Origin: Buttiauxella ferragutiae
GTDB lineage: Bacteria; Pseudomonadota; Gammaproteobacteria; Enterobacterales; Enterobacteriaceae
DNA length: 64,000 nt
Reading direction: 5' to 3' (one strand)
NCBI RefSeq assembly: GCF_001654915.1
Contig: NZ_LXEQ01000019.1
The notes under the pieces are model-generated. The model ran no database searches and was not told the DNA's origin. It worked only from the letters and a program-made list of their open reading frames with translations. Positions 8,890 to 17,181 of the stretch are shown here, one piece after another; position 1 is the stretch's first letter; each line of letters starts with the position of its first letter. The position numbers were made by a program, and so were the translations under genes.

Positions 8890-9915
8890 TTAACGCACCA
8901 CCAAAGAATCGTACCCCTTCCAGCGGTAGTTCAGCATCGACACAATCCAGCAGCCAATAAACAGCCCAACCACGATAAAGCCCGCATTGCCGAGGTTTTC
9001 ATTCAACGCATCAACCCATTTCCATACACCACTGTGCAGGTCGAATTTATCCGCCAACAACCCTAATGCTTCCATGCCGCCGATAAACAGCGCCACCACA
9101 ACCGAGGTGCCGGTAATCGTCATATTGTAATAAAGTTTGCGCTGCGGTTTGTTAAACGCCCAGCCGTAAGCGCCAACCATAATCATATTGTCGAGCGTAT
9201 CAATCAGCGCCATCGCGCTGGCAAACAGCGCCGGAAACACCAGAATCGACCATATCGACATCCCGCTAGACGCGCTGGCGGCAGAAATGCCCAGCACGCC
9301 AATTTCTGTTGCCGTATCAAACCCTAAACCAAACAAAAAACCGACCAAATACATATGCCAGCTTTTATTGATCAGCTTGAATGTGGAGCGGAACAGCCAG
9401 CTCATCATGCCGCCACCAGTGAAATCAGTCGCCTCGGCAGACAACGGTTCACCACGCTTGAGCTGGTGAAAATTGCGCCATACGCCACGTAAGATCACCA
9501 GATTAACCAGTGCCATTGCCAGTAAAAAACACGCCGATACGGCCGTGCCAATCACGCCACCAACCTCATGGAACCAGTCCATATCATTCTTAAATGCCGC
9601 AGCGGTTGCGGCAATCGCGATTGAAGCCAGCACCACAATGCTGGAATGACCGAGCGAGAACCAGGCACCAATACCAAACGGGCGTTTCCCTTGCTGCATC
9701 ATCTTGCGCGTCACGTTATCAATTGCTGCGATGTGGTCGGCGTCGACCGCATGGCGCAGGCCGTAGCACCAGGCCAGTAAACTTGCGGCCATCAATGCCG
9801 TGCTGTGGTGAAACGAAACCAGCGCCCAGGCCCAGGCGGCAAGGTTTGCGGCAACTAAAACAGCCAGCAAAACAGCGGCGCGCGGGTTGTCACGAAGAAT
9901 ACGCAAGAACATCAT
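8890..9915 (-). CDS. nickel/cobalt permease, NiCoT (HoxN/NixA) family
   Basis: This 341-residue polytopic membrane protein has the NiCoT signature in its second span, RHAVDADHIAAIDN, which holds the HX4DH metal motif. It also has LGHSSIVV and LGFDTATEI. Such permeases import Ni2+ with high affinity. The start is the ATG at 9915, one base after the hypF stop, with AAGGA inside hypF; translation is probably coupled. An upstream extension of the frame overlaps hypF and was dropped. As last gene of hydN-fdhF-hypF-permease it most likely feeds nickel to hydrogenase assembly. Cobalt as substrate cannot be excluded. Confidence 0.92.
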   Translation of the reverse strand: MMFLRILRDNPRAAVLLAVLVAANLAAWAWALVSFHHSTALMAASLLAWCYGLRHAVDADHIAAIDNVTRKMMQQGKRPFGIGAWFSLGHSSIVVLASIAIAATAAAFKNDMDWFHEVGGVIGTAVSACFLLAMALVNLVILRGVWRNFHQLKRGEPLSAEATDFTGGGMMSWLFRSTFKLINKSWHMYLVGFLFGLGFDTATEIGVLGISAASASSGMSIWSILVFPALFASAMALIDTLDNMIMVGAYGWAFNKPQRKLYYNMTITGTSVVVALFIGGMEALGLLADKFDLHSGVWKWVDALNENLGNAGFIVVGLFIGCWIVSMLNYRWKGYDSLVVR

Positions 9916-9916
9916 T

Positions 9917-12154
9917 TTATCCTTGTGAAGGAAGGTGGAAGCGGGCGGCGGCAACCAGCGCCTGGCCCAATGCAAGGGCACCGTCACCGGCTGGCAACTG
10001 TGTCGGGAAGAGCAGATTGAAATCCGCGAGGTGATACGAAAATCTTTCACGCATCAGCTGGTTATGCAGCACGCCACCGCTGAATACGATAGTTTTAATC
10101 GCCAGCTTGTCTGCGTGGCTGCGGGCTAAATCAGCCAACCCTTTTGCCAGCGCATCATGAAAAGCCCAGGCGCGAGCGGGTGCACAGTCGTGCCAGTTCA
10201 GCCATTGCTGCCAGAACACCGCCATATCGAGTTGGCCTTTGATAAACGGCAGGGTAACAGGATGCAGACACGCACCACTTTGTGACGCCAGCGCTTCAAA
10301 GCGACAGGCGGCTTCCCCTTCGTAGCTTTGCTGTAGCGGAGCGCAGTTCAGCGCCGCCGCAGCTGCATCAAACAGGCGGCCCGTGGAGGAGGCTCGTGGG
10401 CTGTTAATCCCACGCGCAATCGCCGTTGCCAGCAGCGGCCAGTTTTGTTCGCGTACCACGGCGGTTTCAGGGCATTGTTGCCAGTCCGGCACAAAAGCCA
10501 GGCATTGGGCGAACAGGTTGCGCCACGGCTGGCGAGCGGCGAGATCGCCACCCGGCAGCGCTACAGCGGGCAAGCCACCGAGATGTTCACAATCGCGATA
10601 GTTCACCCGCAGGCACTCGCCGCCCCACAACTGGTCGTTCTCGCCGTAGCCAATGCCATCAAGGGTTAGCGCGATCGCATCACCGCCGTCCAGCGGCCAA
10701 CTGTGTTCAGCCATACATGCCACTGCATGAGCATGGTGATGCAAAACTTTGCTCACAGGCATGCCCATTTCCTGGCCGATGCGGGCGCTGTGGTAGCCTG
10801 GGTGGGCGTCTATCACGATCTGTTCTGGCGTAAAATCATAGGCTTCGCAGATCAGTGTGCGTGCTTTTTGCCACTGCTCTTCAACGCCTTCTTCTGCGAG
10901 ATCGCCAAGATGCTGGCTGAGCACCGCCTGGTTGCCACGCAGCAAGCAGAAGGTATTTTTCAGGTCGGAACCTAACGCCAGAATCGGCGGCAGGCCTGAA
11001 AAACCTGGCGGCAACGGCAGAGCATCTGGCACAAACCCTCTGGCGCGGCGCAGCATCTCACCGTTTGCCCGCACCACGGAATCATCCATTCGCTGCACGA
11101 TGTCGCGGTTGTGCAACAACCAGCCGTCGGCAATATCGGCCAGTTCTTCAAGCGCTTGCTGATTGGTGATGGCTGGCGGTTTGCCATTTAAATTGCCGGA
11201 TGTCATTACCAGCGGGCCGCCAAAACCCTGAAGCAAAAGGTGTTGTAGCGGGTTGGCGGGTAGCATCACGCCGACTTCGCGAAGGCCAGGGGCGATAAAC
11301 GCACTTAGCCCAGGCAGCGCAGACTTTGCCATTAACACAATCGGTGCCGCAGGCGTCGTCAGTTGGGCGAGTACATTTTCTGGTAAGCCGTCTGAATCTG
11401 GCAGCATCACCGCCAGCGGTTTGGACGGGCGCTGTTTACGCTCGCGCAGCCGTGAAACCGCTGCATCGTTACGCGCATCCACCGCCAGATGAAAGCCGCC
11501 CAGCCCTTTTATCGCCACGATTTTCCCGGCTTTTAACGCTGTAATGGCTGCCTGCAAAGCGCCTTCGCGCTCAAGGTGTTGCTCATCACATTGCCAGCTG
11601 ATTTGCGGCCCACATTCCGGGCAAGCGACAGGCTGCGCATGAAAGCGCCTGTCCATCGGTTCGCGGTACTCTTTTTCACACGCTGGGCAAAGTGGAAAAG
11701 CCGCCATCACCGTGTTTGGCCGGTCATACGGCATGGTATTAATAATGGTGAAGCGCGGGCCGCAGTGGGTGCAATTGATAAACGGATAGCGATAACGGCG
11801 ATTGTTTGGATCATTGAGTTCGCGCAGGCAATCCGGGCAGGTGGCGGCGTCGGGGACGATTTGTGTCTCCATCGAGCTGCTGTGACTGTGGCGAATGGTG
11901 AAATCCTGGGGTAGCGTTTCCCACTGCATTGGCGATTGTTCAAGGCTATCGATACGCGCCAGTGGCGGGCAATGGGCGTGAAGCCTGGTGATAAACGCAT
12001 CGGCGGTGGATGTCAGGCGCACTAACACACCCGCGCCGTCATTGCAGACATCGCCGGTGAGGCTGAGTTGTTGCGCCAGTTGCCAGACGAATGGCCGGAA
12101 GCCAACGCCCTGCACTTTGCCGCGAATGCGTAGCATCACGCCGTTAAAATTCAC
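9917..12154 (-). CDS. hypF: HypF carbamoyltransferase, hydrogenase maturation
   Basis: HypF makes the carbamoyl group that becomes cyanide on the [NiFe] centre, using carbamoyl phosphate and passing the group to HypE. The 745 residues compare with 750 in E. coli. The order is an acylphosphatase domain (RIRGKVQGVGFRPFVWQLA, residues 9-27), paired zinc-finger cysteines (CPDC..CTHC..CPAC..CPEC), a YrdC-like domain, and a Kae1-like domain with HHHAHAVA and VFSGGVLHN. The start codon is GTG at 12152-12154 with AAGGA six bases upstream. It lies between fdhF and the nickel permease in one operon. Confidence 0.95.
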   Translation of the reverse strand: MNFNGVMLRIRGKVQGVGFRPFVWQLAQQLSLTGDVCNDGAGVLVRLTSTADAFITRLHAHCPPLARIDSLEQSPMQWETLPQDFTIRHSHSSSMETQIVPDAATCPDCLRELNDPNNRRYRYPFINCTHCGPRFTIINTMPYDRPNTVMAAFPLCPACEKEYREPMDRRFHAQPVACPECGPQISWQCDEQHLEREGALQAAITALKAGKIVAIKGLGGFHLAVDARNDAAVSRLRERKQRPSKPLAVMLPDSDGLPENVLAQLTTPAAPIVLMAKSALPGLSAFIAPGLREVGVMLPANPLQHLLLQGFGGPLVMTSGNLNGKPPAITNQQALEELADIADGWLLHNRDIVQRMDDSVVRANGEMLRRARGFVPDALPLPPGFSGLPPILALGSDLKNTFCLLRGNQAVLSQHLGDLAEEGVEEQWQKARTLICEAYDFTPEQIVIDAHPGYHSARIGQEMGMPVSKVLHHHAHAVACMAEHSWPLDGGDAIALTLDGIGYGENDQLWGGECLRVNYRDCEHLGGLPAVALPGGDLAARQPWRNLFAQCLAFVPDWQQCPETAVVREQNWPLLATAIARGINSPRASSTGRLFDAAAAALNCAPLQQSYEGEAACRFEALASQSGACLHPVTLPFIKGQLDMAVFWQQWLNWHDCAPARAWAFHDALAKGLADLARSHADKLAIKTIVFSGGVLHNQLMRERFSYHLADFNLLFPTQLPAGDGALALGQALVAAARFHLPSQG

Positions 12155-12176
12155 AATTGTTCCTTAAAACTTTCGT

Positions 12177-12249
12177 CCTCACCCCAACCCTCTCCCACAG
12201 GAGAGGGGGAATACTCCTTCTCCCTCAGGGAGAAGGTTGGGATGAGGGT
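12177..12249. repeat. GAGAGGG-type palindromic repeat, fdhF-hypF
   Basis: The outer arms are CCTCACCCCAACC and GGTTGGGATGAGGG, enclosing CTCTCCC..GGGAGA hairpins. It fills most of the 106-base gap between fdhF and hypF. It belongs to the second repeat family of the window (also at 18522 and 49336). Confidence 0.8.
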
Positions 12250-12260
12250 TGTTTTTACAC

Positions 12261-14411
12261 TTAAACTTCTACAGCCTGACGCAAACGCGCTTTCATATCG
12301 CTATAGGTCGTCTGAGCGTAGTTTTCTGCCCATTGCTGGTCGGCAATCTGGCTAACGTTGACCGCGCAATACTTGGTTTCCGGTGTTTTGGAAATCGGGT
12401 CCAGGTTGTCCTGTGTTAGCTCATTACACGCACCAATCCACCATTGGTAGGTCATGTAAACGGAGCCTACGTTAATGCGCTCGTTCACTTCTGCACGGCT
12501 GATAACTTTGCCGCGACGTGAACTGACCCACACCAGTTGCTTGTCTTTAATGCCGAGCAGGTTGGCGTCTGTCGGGTTCATTTGCACAAATCCAGGTTCA
12601 TCGGCCAGGGTTTGCAGCGCCGCACAGTTACCGGTCATCGAGCGGCAAGAGTAGTGGCCAACTTCACGCACGGTACACAGCACCAGCGGATATTCGGCAT
12701 CTGGCACTTCGGCAGGTGCACGCCACTGCGCGGCAAAAAGCTGGCCTTTACCATTTGGTGTATCAAACTTGCTGTCTTTGTAGAGATACGGCGTGCCAGG
12801 GTGGTCAAGCGTCGGGCACGGCCACTGAACATGGCCCATTTCACCCATTTTTTCCCAGGTCACACCAAAGAACAGCGGGCAGAGTTCGCGCAGTTCGTCC
12901 CAGATTTGCTGGTTGTTGTCGTAGTGCATCGGGTAGCCCATCTCGGTTGCGAGCAGGCTGATAATTTCCCAGTCACGTTTGACGTTGTATTTCGCATCAA
13001 TGGCTTTTTCAAAACGCTGGAAGCCGCGGTCCGCACAGGTGAATACGCCACCGTGTTCGCCCCAGGAAGTCGCTGGCAAAATCACATCCGCCACTTCGGC
13101 GGTTTTGGTCATAAAGATGTCCTGCACTACCACAAAATCGAGCGCTTCAAACCCTTTGCGCACCAGGCCAAGATCGGCTTCGGTCTGCAACGGGTCTTCG
13201 CCCATGATGTAATAGGCTTTCATTTCACCTTCGATGGCCATATGCGGCACTTCGGTGATACGCACGCCGACTTTGTCGTCCATATCATCAACGTTGATGC
13301 CCCATGCTTTGGCAAATTTGGCACGAACGTCCGGGTCAACCACATCCTGATAGCCAGGGAACTGGTTCGGCAGCACACCCATATCACACGCACCCTGCAC
13401 GTTGTTTTGCCCACGTACCGGGCCAACGCCAACGTTTTCACGCCCCAGGTTACCGGTCAGCAGTGCCAGGCTTGATAAGCCTTTTACCACGTCGACTGCC
13501 TGACCAAACTGCGTCACGCCCATGCCCCACATGATGGTGGCTGAAGGAGCTGCGGCGAACGTCCGCATCGCCTGACGAACCTGATGCGCCGGTACGCCAG
13601 TCAAATGCTCAACGTCTTCTGGCGCGTAGCCTTTTACCACTTCACGGTAAGCATCCAGACCGTCAGTAAATTTCGCCACGTACTCTTTATCGTAGAGGTT
13701 CTCTTCGAGCAGCACGTAGCCAAAGGCATTCACCAGCGCCATATTACAGCCGTTTTTCAGCTGCAAATGTTGGTCTGCAATACGCGCGGTTTCGATGCGG
13801 CGCGGGTCACAAACAATAATTTTCGCGCCATTTTCTTTCGCTTTAATCACCCGACGCGCCACGATCGGGTGCGAATCGGCGCAGTTATAACCAAATACCA
13901 ACAGGCATTTTGAATGTTCGATGTCGCCGATGGAGTTACTCATCGCGCCATTTCCCAGCGTCACCTGCAAACCCGCCACAGACGGCCCGTGGCAAACACG
14001 CGCACAGCAATCGACGTTGTTGGTATGCAGCACACCGCGGGCAAACTTCTGCATCACATAGTTAGTTTCGTTACCCGTTCCGCGTGACGAACCGGTCGTC
14101 ATAATGGAACGCGGGCCATATTGATCTTTAATCGCTTTCAGGCGTTTCGCGGTATAGCTAATGGCTTCATCCCAGCTAACAGGCTGGAGCTTGCCGCCTT
14201 TTTCATAACGAATCATCGGCTGCGTCAGACGCGGTGTGAGCAGTTTTGTGTCGTTGAGAAAATCCCAGCCGTAATAGCCTTTCAGGCAGAGTTCATTTTG
14301 GTTCGTCACGCCATCAGCCGCTTCGGCACGGATAATTTTATTCTTCTCAACAACCAGTTTGAGTTTGCAGCCTGCGCCACAGTAAGGGCAGACGCTGGTA
14401 ATTTTTTTCAT
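12261..14411 (-). CDS. fdhF: formate dehydrogenase H, cysteine form
   Basis: This is the catalytic subunit of formate hydrogenlyase. It oxidises formate to CO2 at a molybdenum bis-MGD centre. The 716 residues align along their length with E. coli FdhF (715). The [4Fe-4S] ligands C8, C11, C15 and C42 are present, followed by Lys44. The active site reads NNVDCCARVCHGPSVAG. Residue 140, selenocysteine in E. coli, is cysteine here, coded TGC at 13992-13994, and His141 is kept. The Sec residue is thus replaced by sense coding. The gene lies 36 bases after hydN in the hydN-fdhF-hypF-permease operon; in E. coli fdhF stands alone. Cys-type FdhF proteins are known, for example in Pectobacterium. Confidence 0.95.
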   Translation of the reverse strand: MKKITSVCPYCGAGCKLKLVVEKNKIIRAEAADGVTNQNELCLKGYYGWDFLNDTKLLTPRLTQPMIRYEKGGKLQPVSWDEAISYTAKRLKAIKDQYGPRSIMTTGSSRGTGNETNYVMQKFARGVLHTNNVDCCARVCHGPSVAGLQVTLGNGAMSNSIGDIEHSKCLLVFGYNCADSHPIVARRVIKAKENGAKIIVCDPRRIETARIADQHLQLKNGCNMALVNAFGYVLLEENLYDKEYVAKFTDGLDAYREVVKGYAPEDVEHLTGVPAHQVRQAMRTFAAAPSATIMWGMGVTQFGQAVDVVKGLSSLALLTGNLGRENVGVGPVRGQNNVQGACDMGVLPNQFPGYQDVVDPDVRAKFAKAWGINVDDMDDKVGVRITEVPHMAIEGEMKAYYIMGEDPLQTEADLGLVRKGFEALDFVVVQDIFMTKTAEVADVILPATSWGEHGGVFTCADRGFQRFEKAIDAKYNVKRDWEIISLLATEMGYPMHYDNNQQIWDELRELCPLFFGVTWEKMGEMGHVQWPCPTLDHPGTPYLYKDSKFDTPNGKGQLFAAQWRAPAEVPDAEYPLVLCTVREVGHYSCRSMTGNCAALQTLADEPGFVQMNPTDANLLGIKDKQLVWVSSRRGKVISRAEVNERINVGSVYMTYQWWIGACNELTQDNLDPISKTPETKYCAVNVSQIADQQWAENYAQTTYSDMKARLRQAVEV

Positions 14412-14447
14412 CAGTAACAGACCTGTTAAAAGTGAAGTTAAAGGGGT

Positions 14448-14993
14448 TTAGAAATAAATAGATGAAGTCGCATCAAACGCAGCACGGCGGCGTTTTTCGA
14501 TATTCATTTGTTCAAGTTTGTTGCGATCAACGCAGATAATGGCGTTGGTTGGGCAGGCTTCCATACAGGCCGGGCCTTCTGCACGGGTGTGGCAAAGGTC
14601 GCACTTATTCGCTTCGGCTTTTTCAGCCATCACGTTAAGACCCGCGCCGCTGTTACGCACAACCGGGCGAACAACCACTTCCATCGCGCCATATGGGCAG
14701 GCAACCACGCAGGTTTTGCAGCCGATGCAGCGTTCCTGCATCACATTCACAAAGCCATGTTCGCGGCTGATAGCCCCGTTAGGGCAGACGTTGGCGCAAG
14801 GTGCGTCTTCGCACTGGCGGCACATCGTTGCGGTAGAAACATTCACGCCTTTAACCACGTGAATACGAGGCAGGAAAGTTTGCGGTGTTAATGCCGCGCA
14901 ATCCTGTGCTTCCTGGTGGGACACGACACAGGCCACTTCGCAAGTGCGACAGCCAATACATTTGCTCGAATCAGCAATGATGAAGCGGTTCAT
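14448..14993 (-). CDS. hydN: HydN, ferredoxin-type electron carrier
   Basis: This 181-residue protein (E. coli HydN 175) has four [4Fe-4S] cysteine clusters: CIGCRTCEVAC, CRQCEDAPCANVCP, CIGCKTCVVACP and CDLC..CMEACP. It is thought to pass electrons from FdhF. The ATG at 14993 has AGGAG upstream and gives the usual MNRFIIADS start. The longer open frame would run through the promoter and was dropped. It is first in the hydN-fdhF-hypF-permease operon, behind a sigma-54 promoter and a probable FhlA site. Confidence 0.94.
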   Translation of the reverse strand: MNRFIIADSSKCIGCRTCEVACVVSHQEAQDCAALTPQTFLPRIHVVKGVNVSTATMCRQCEDAPCANVCPNGAISREHGFVNVMQERCIGCKTCVVACPYGAMEVVVRPVVRNSGAGLNVMAEKAEANKCDLCHTRAEGPACMEACPTNAIICVDRNKLEQMNIEKRRRAAFDATSSIYF

Positions 14994-15037
14994 CAGAGAC
15001 TCCTGGATAGAGTGTTTTTTATAAGACTGCTTTAGGC

Positions 15038-15055
15038 ATACATAAAGTGTGCCAA
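15038..15055 (-). promoter_or_regulatory. sigma-54 promoter of hydN operon
   Basis: On the minus strand TTGGCAC (15055-15049) is a perfect -24 element. ATGTA (15043-15039) is a partial -12 element at the right distance (GG-N10-G). The start of transcription would fall near 15027, about 34 bases before hydN. The -12 GC is GT here, so the match is good but not perfect. Confidence 0.6.
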
Positions 15056-15110
15056 CTTTGAAACTAGCGTGATTCAAGGCTTTGCGCATTGATCCGGGGT
15101 GGGATGACAG

Positions 15111-15136
15111 TGACATCGACACATTTGACGATGTCA
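15111..15136. promoter_or_regulatory. probable FhlA activator site upstream of hydN
   Basis: Inverted repeat TGACATCG / CGATGTCA with a 10-base spacer, about 55 bases upstream of the -24 element. The shared TGTCATTT and GACAT words recur in the hycA-hypA gap. The position fits an enhancer for FhlA; binding is inferred. From here to 15476 the sequence becomes very A+T-rich and no further gene was seen. Confidence 0.5.
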
Positions 15137-15476
15137 TTTGGGCAGATGACAGAGAGTGGATTGAGTTGCCCTCACCAGGAGATAAACGGCTTTTCCTGGC
15201 CGTTCAAACTCAGGTAATCGATAACAATGAAGTAGTGTCAATATCAAATATATTAATAATATATTTTCTTTTTTAATTAAATAGTTTTATTTGTGAGGTT
15301 TATCATTGGTTTTAATAATGACTATATAATACTTAATAACTATTTAAGTATAAAGGTAATAATATTTGTGATAGCGTGCCACCCCAAATTATTACATAAA
15401 TCTCAGCCATTGAGATAACGCTGTGATCTGTTATGTATTGTTTAATTTATGCGTATGAGTCTATATAAGGGATTGG

Positions 15477-16157
15477 ATGCCAAACATAGTAAATGCATTA
15501 ATGACTTATGTCAGAAATACTAAGGGTAAATACAATTATTTTAGCCAGAGTGCTTACATGAGGAAGTACGGTTGGTCAGGTACCGATCGAACAAAGTTGG
15601 GTGGTGTGTGGACTGGAGCAACAGGGAAAAAGGATATTCAGGGCAAGGAAATATATGGATTGGGGGGGGCTTGTTATGGATTTAGCGCAGCTTACCTTAT
15701 TTCACCTCCGCATTCGTGCAATGTTGAGAATTATTTTCATTTGCCAAAAACTCAGAGCATTATTCGTGGGGTTATGAATCTCCAATATCAACATTATCAT
15801 GTTGCTTTGGCGTATACCTCACTTCCCAGAGAAGAAATATTTAATGAGATTGTAAGAATAGAAGGTCATATTCGTTATAGAGGTATGGTCAGACTAAGTA
15901 GAGTATCGGCATCAGCTTTGATGAATGAATTGGTAATGAATGGTAAGCATGAAATAAATATGGTTAACGCAAGCGTTGGGCATTCCGTTGCTCTGAAGAT
16001 AGCCGCTCGCGATATTTGTTTCTTTGATTCTAATTTGGGTGAAATTATTTATCCAAATGATTTTGTCGGTCGTAAAAAAATGGAAGGTGCGCTACATATG
16101 GTGTTTCATTCTCAATATAGAACATACACAACCATGTCAGTCAGTAATTTTATATAA
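15477..16157 (+). CDS. putative C58 (YopT/AvrPphB-like) cysteine protease
   Basis: This 226-residue protein has no signal peptide or membrane span. It carries what looks like the papain-type triad of peptidase family C58: Cys66 in GGACYGFSAAYL, His169 in GHSVAL and Asp184 in CFFDSNLGEI. The His-Asp spacing of 15 equals that recalled for AvrPphB (H212/D227). Known members are effectors that cleave host proteins. AAGGGAT precedes the ATG. The gene and its 5' flank are A+T-rich with AGA, ATA and GGA codons, unlike neighbours, so it was probably acquired. It stands alone between hydN and hycI, pointing against hycI. No secretion gene or chaperone is next to it. Substrate and secretion route are unknown. 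Confidence 0.72.
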   Translation: MPNIVNALMTYVRNTKGKYNYFSQSAYMRKYGWSGTDRTKLGGVWTGATGKKDIQGKEIYGLGGACYGFSAAYLISPPHSCNVENYFHLPKTQSIIRGVMNLQYQHYHVALAYTSLPREEIFNEIVRIEGHIRYRGMVRLSRVSASALMNELVMNGKHEINMVNASVGHSVALKIAARDICFFDSNLGEIIYPNDFVGRKKMEGALHMVFHSQYRTYTTMSVSNFI

Positions 16158-16263
16158 ATTAATTTGATCAATGATATTTGACGTTGCATTTCTATTGGTT
16201 GGGGGACTGTTCGTCGATGTAACGTCTATTATTTAGCTCGCATCCTTCCCTGGTAAAGAGATA

Positions 16264-16300
16264 AAAACAGGACGTGAATGGGCATCCATGCCCAGCCGTC
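16264..16300 (-). terminator. terminator of hyc operon
   Basis: Read on the minus strand, a TGGGCAT / ATGCCCA hairpin (16279-16294) is closed further out by GACG / CGTC. It is followed by CTGTTTTTATC. It lies just after the hycI stop and facing the C58 gene. Confidence 0.5.
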
Positions 16301-16301
16301 A

Positions 16302-16778
16302 TTACATCTCAAAATCAGGTGCTTCTAAATCCGTGAAGCCGCCTTTACCTTCCCAGCCTGCCAGGCTCTGATACACCGTTTCCACCGCCGCTTTTATCGC
16401 GTCGGTCATTGGGTAGTAAAAACCAACAATATCAGGCTGAATGCCGAGGAAAATCACCTCGGCAACATCTTCTTTAATCTGATCGATCAAATAATTAAGT
16501 GGCATGTTGTGGGTGGTCATCATAAACATTTCGGCGATGTCATCCGGGTCGATGATACGGATTTCACCTGGGTTCAGGCCCATATCCGTGGCATCAACCA
16601 GCAGCAATCTTTGCGGGCGTAATTCACGAATCGCCACCACATCGTTTTCCGGTGCGGTGCCGCCGTCGATAACAATCCAGTCGCCTTGTGGGGCGGCCTG
16701 GCACTTTTCTGCCAGCAACGGGCCAGCACCGTCGTCACCCATCATGCTGTTGCCGACACAAAGTAAAACGTTAGTCAT
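16302..16778 (-). CDS. hycI: HycI, maturation protease for HycE
   Basis: HycI removes the C-terminal tail of the large hydrogenase subunit HycE once nickel is inserted. The 158 residues compare with 156 in E. coli. The metal-binding residues that sense nickel are kept: Asp in MGDDGAGP, Asp in LLVDATDMG and His in TTHNMPLN. Its start overlaps hycH by eight bases. It is the last gene of the hyc operon. Confidence 0.94.
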   Translation of the reverse strand: MTNVLLCVGNSMMGDDGAGPLLAEKCQAAPQGDWIVIDGGTAPENDVVAIRELRPQRLLLVDATDMGLNPGEIRIIDPDDIAEMFMMTTHNMPLNYLIDQIKEDVAEVIFLGIQPDIVGFYYPMTDAIKAAVETVYQSLAGWEGKGGFTDLEAPDFEM

Positions 16779-17181
16779 AGCGTCTCCGTACCATCAAATA
16801 AATGGCGGGTTCTTGTTGAATGGCTTGCAGCATATCGAGCAACGCCTGGCTCCATTCTTGCTGCTGTTCAGTTTGATTCGGTTTTGCGGCATCAAACGCT
16901 TTTGCCAACAAAACCACATGGCTCTGATCGATAACGATTTCACCGTAACGCGGCACACCTTCCATTTTGCGCCGCGCTTCGCTGCCCTCTTCAAGCGTGG
17001 CAATCCACGCTTTGTAAGGCTCAAACGAACACACTAAATTTTCTTTCAGGCAGTCGATAACGCCGAGATGGTGGCCGATTGCCAGGCTGTAATAAACCAC
17101 CTGTTGCGCATCACTCGGTGTGTTGTCGTTTTCATCGACAAACTTACGGCTAAGCTGGCAAAACACCACCGACTCGCTCAT
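16771..17181 (-). CDS. hycH: HycH, formate hydrogenlyase assembly protein
   Basis: The 136-residue product equals E. coli HycH in length and starts MSESVVFCQLSRKFVDEND. HycH is needed for hydrogenase 3 maturation in E. coli; no catalytic motif is visible. Its ATG overlaps the stop of hycG by one base and its end overlaps hycI, so the genes are translationally packed. Confidence 0.93.
   Translation of the reverse strand: MSESVVFCQLSRKFVDENDNTPSDAQQVVYYSLAIGHHLGVIDCLKENLVCSFEPYKAWIATLEEGSEARRKMEGVPRYGEIVIDQSHVVLLAKAFDAAKPNQTEQQQEWSQALLDMLQAIQQEPAIYLMVRRRYD

Noticed and set aside
9916..10050. 45-residue N-terminal extension of the nickel permease
   Set aside because: It overlaps the 3' end of hypF, has no membrane or family character, and a good ribosome site lies before the ATG at 9915.
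12537..13475. 312-codon open frame opposite fdhF
   Set aside because: It lies entirely antisense to a well-conserved gene, has a His/Phe-rich composition and shows no family motif; it is a shadow of fdhF codon use.
13992..13994. in-frame UGA/SECIS in fdhF
   Set aside because: The codon is TGC on the coding strand, so no selenocysteine insertion is needed here.
15082..15276. 64-codon frame covering the hydN regulatory region
   Set aside because: It overlaps the FhlA-like inverted repeat, has no ribosome site or usual ATG, and ends in low-complexity A+T sequence.
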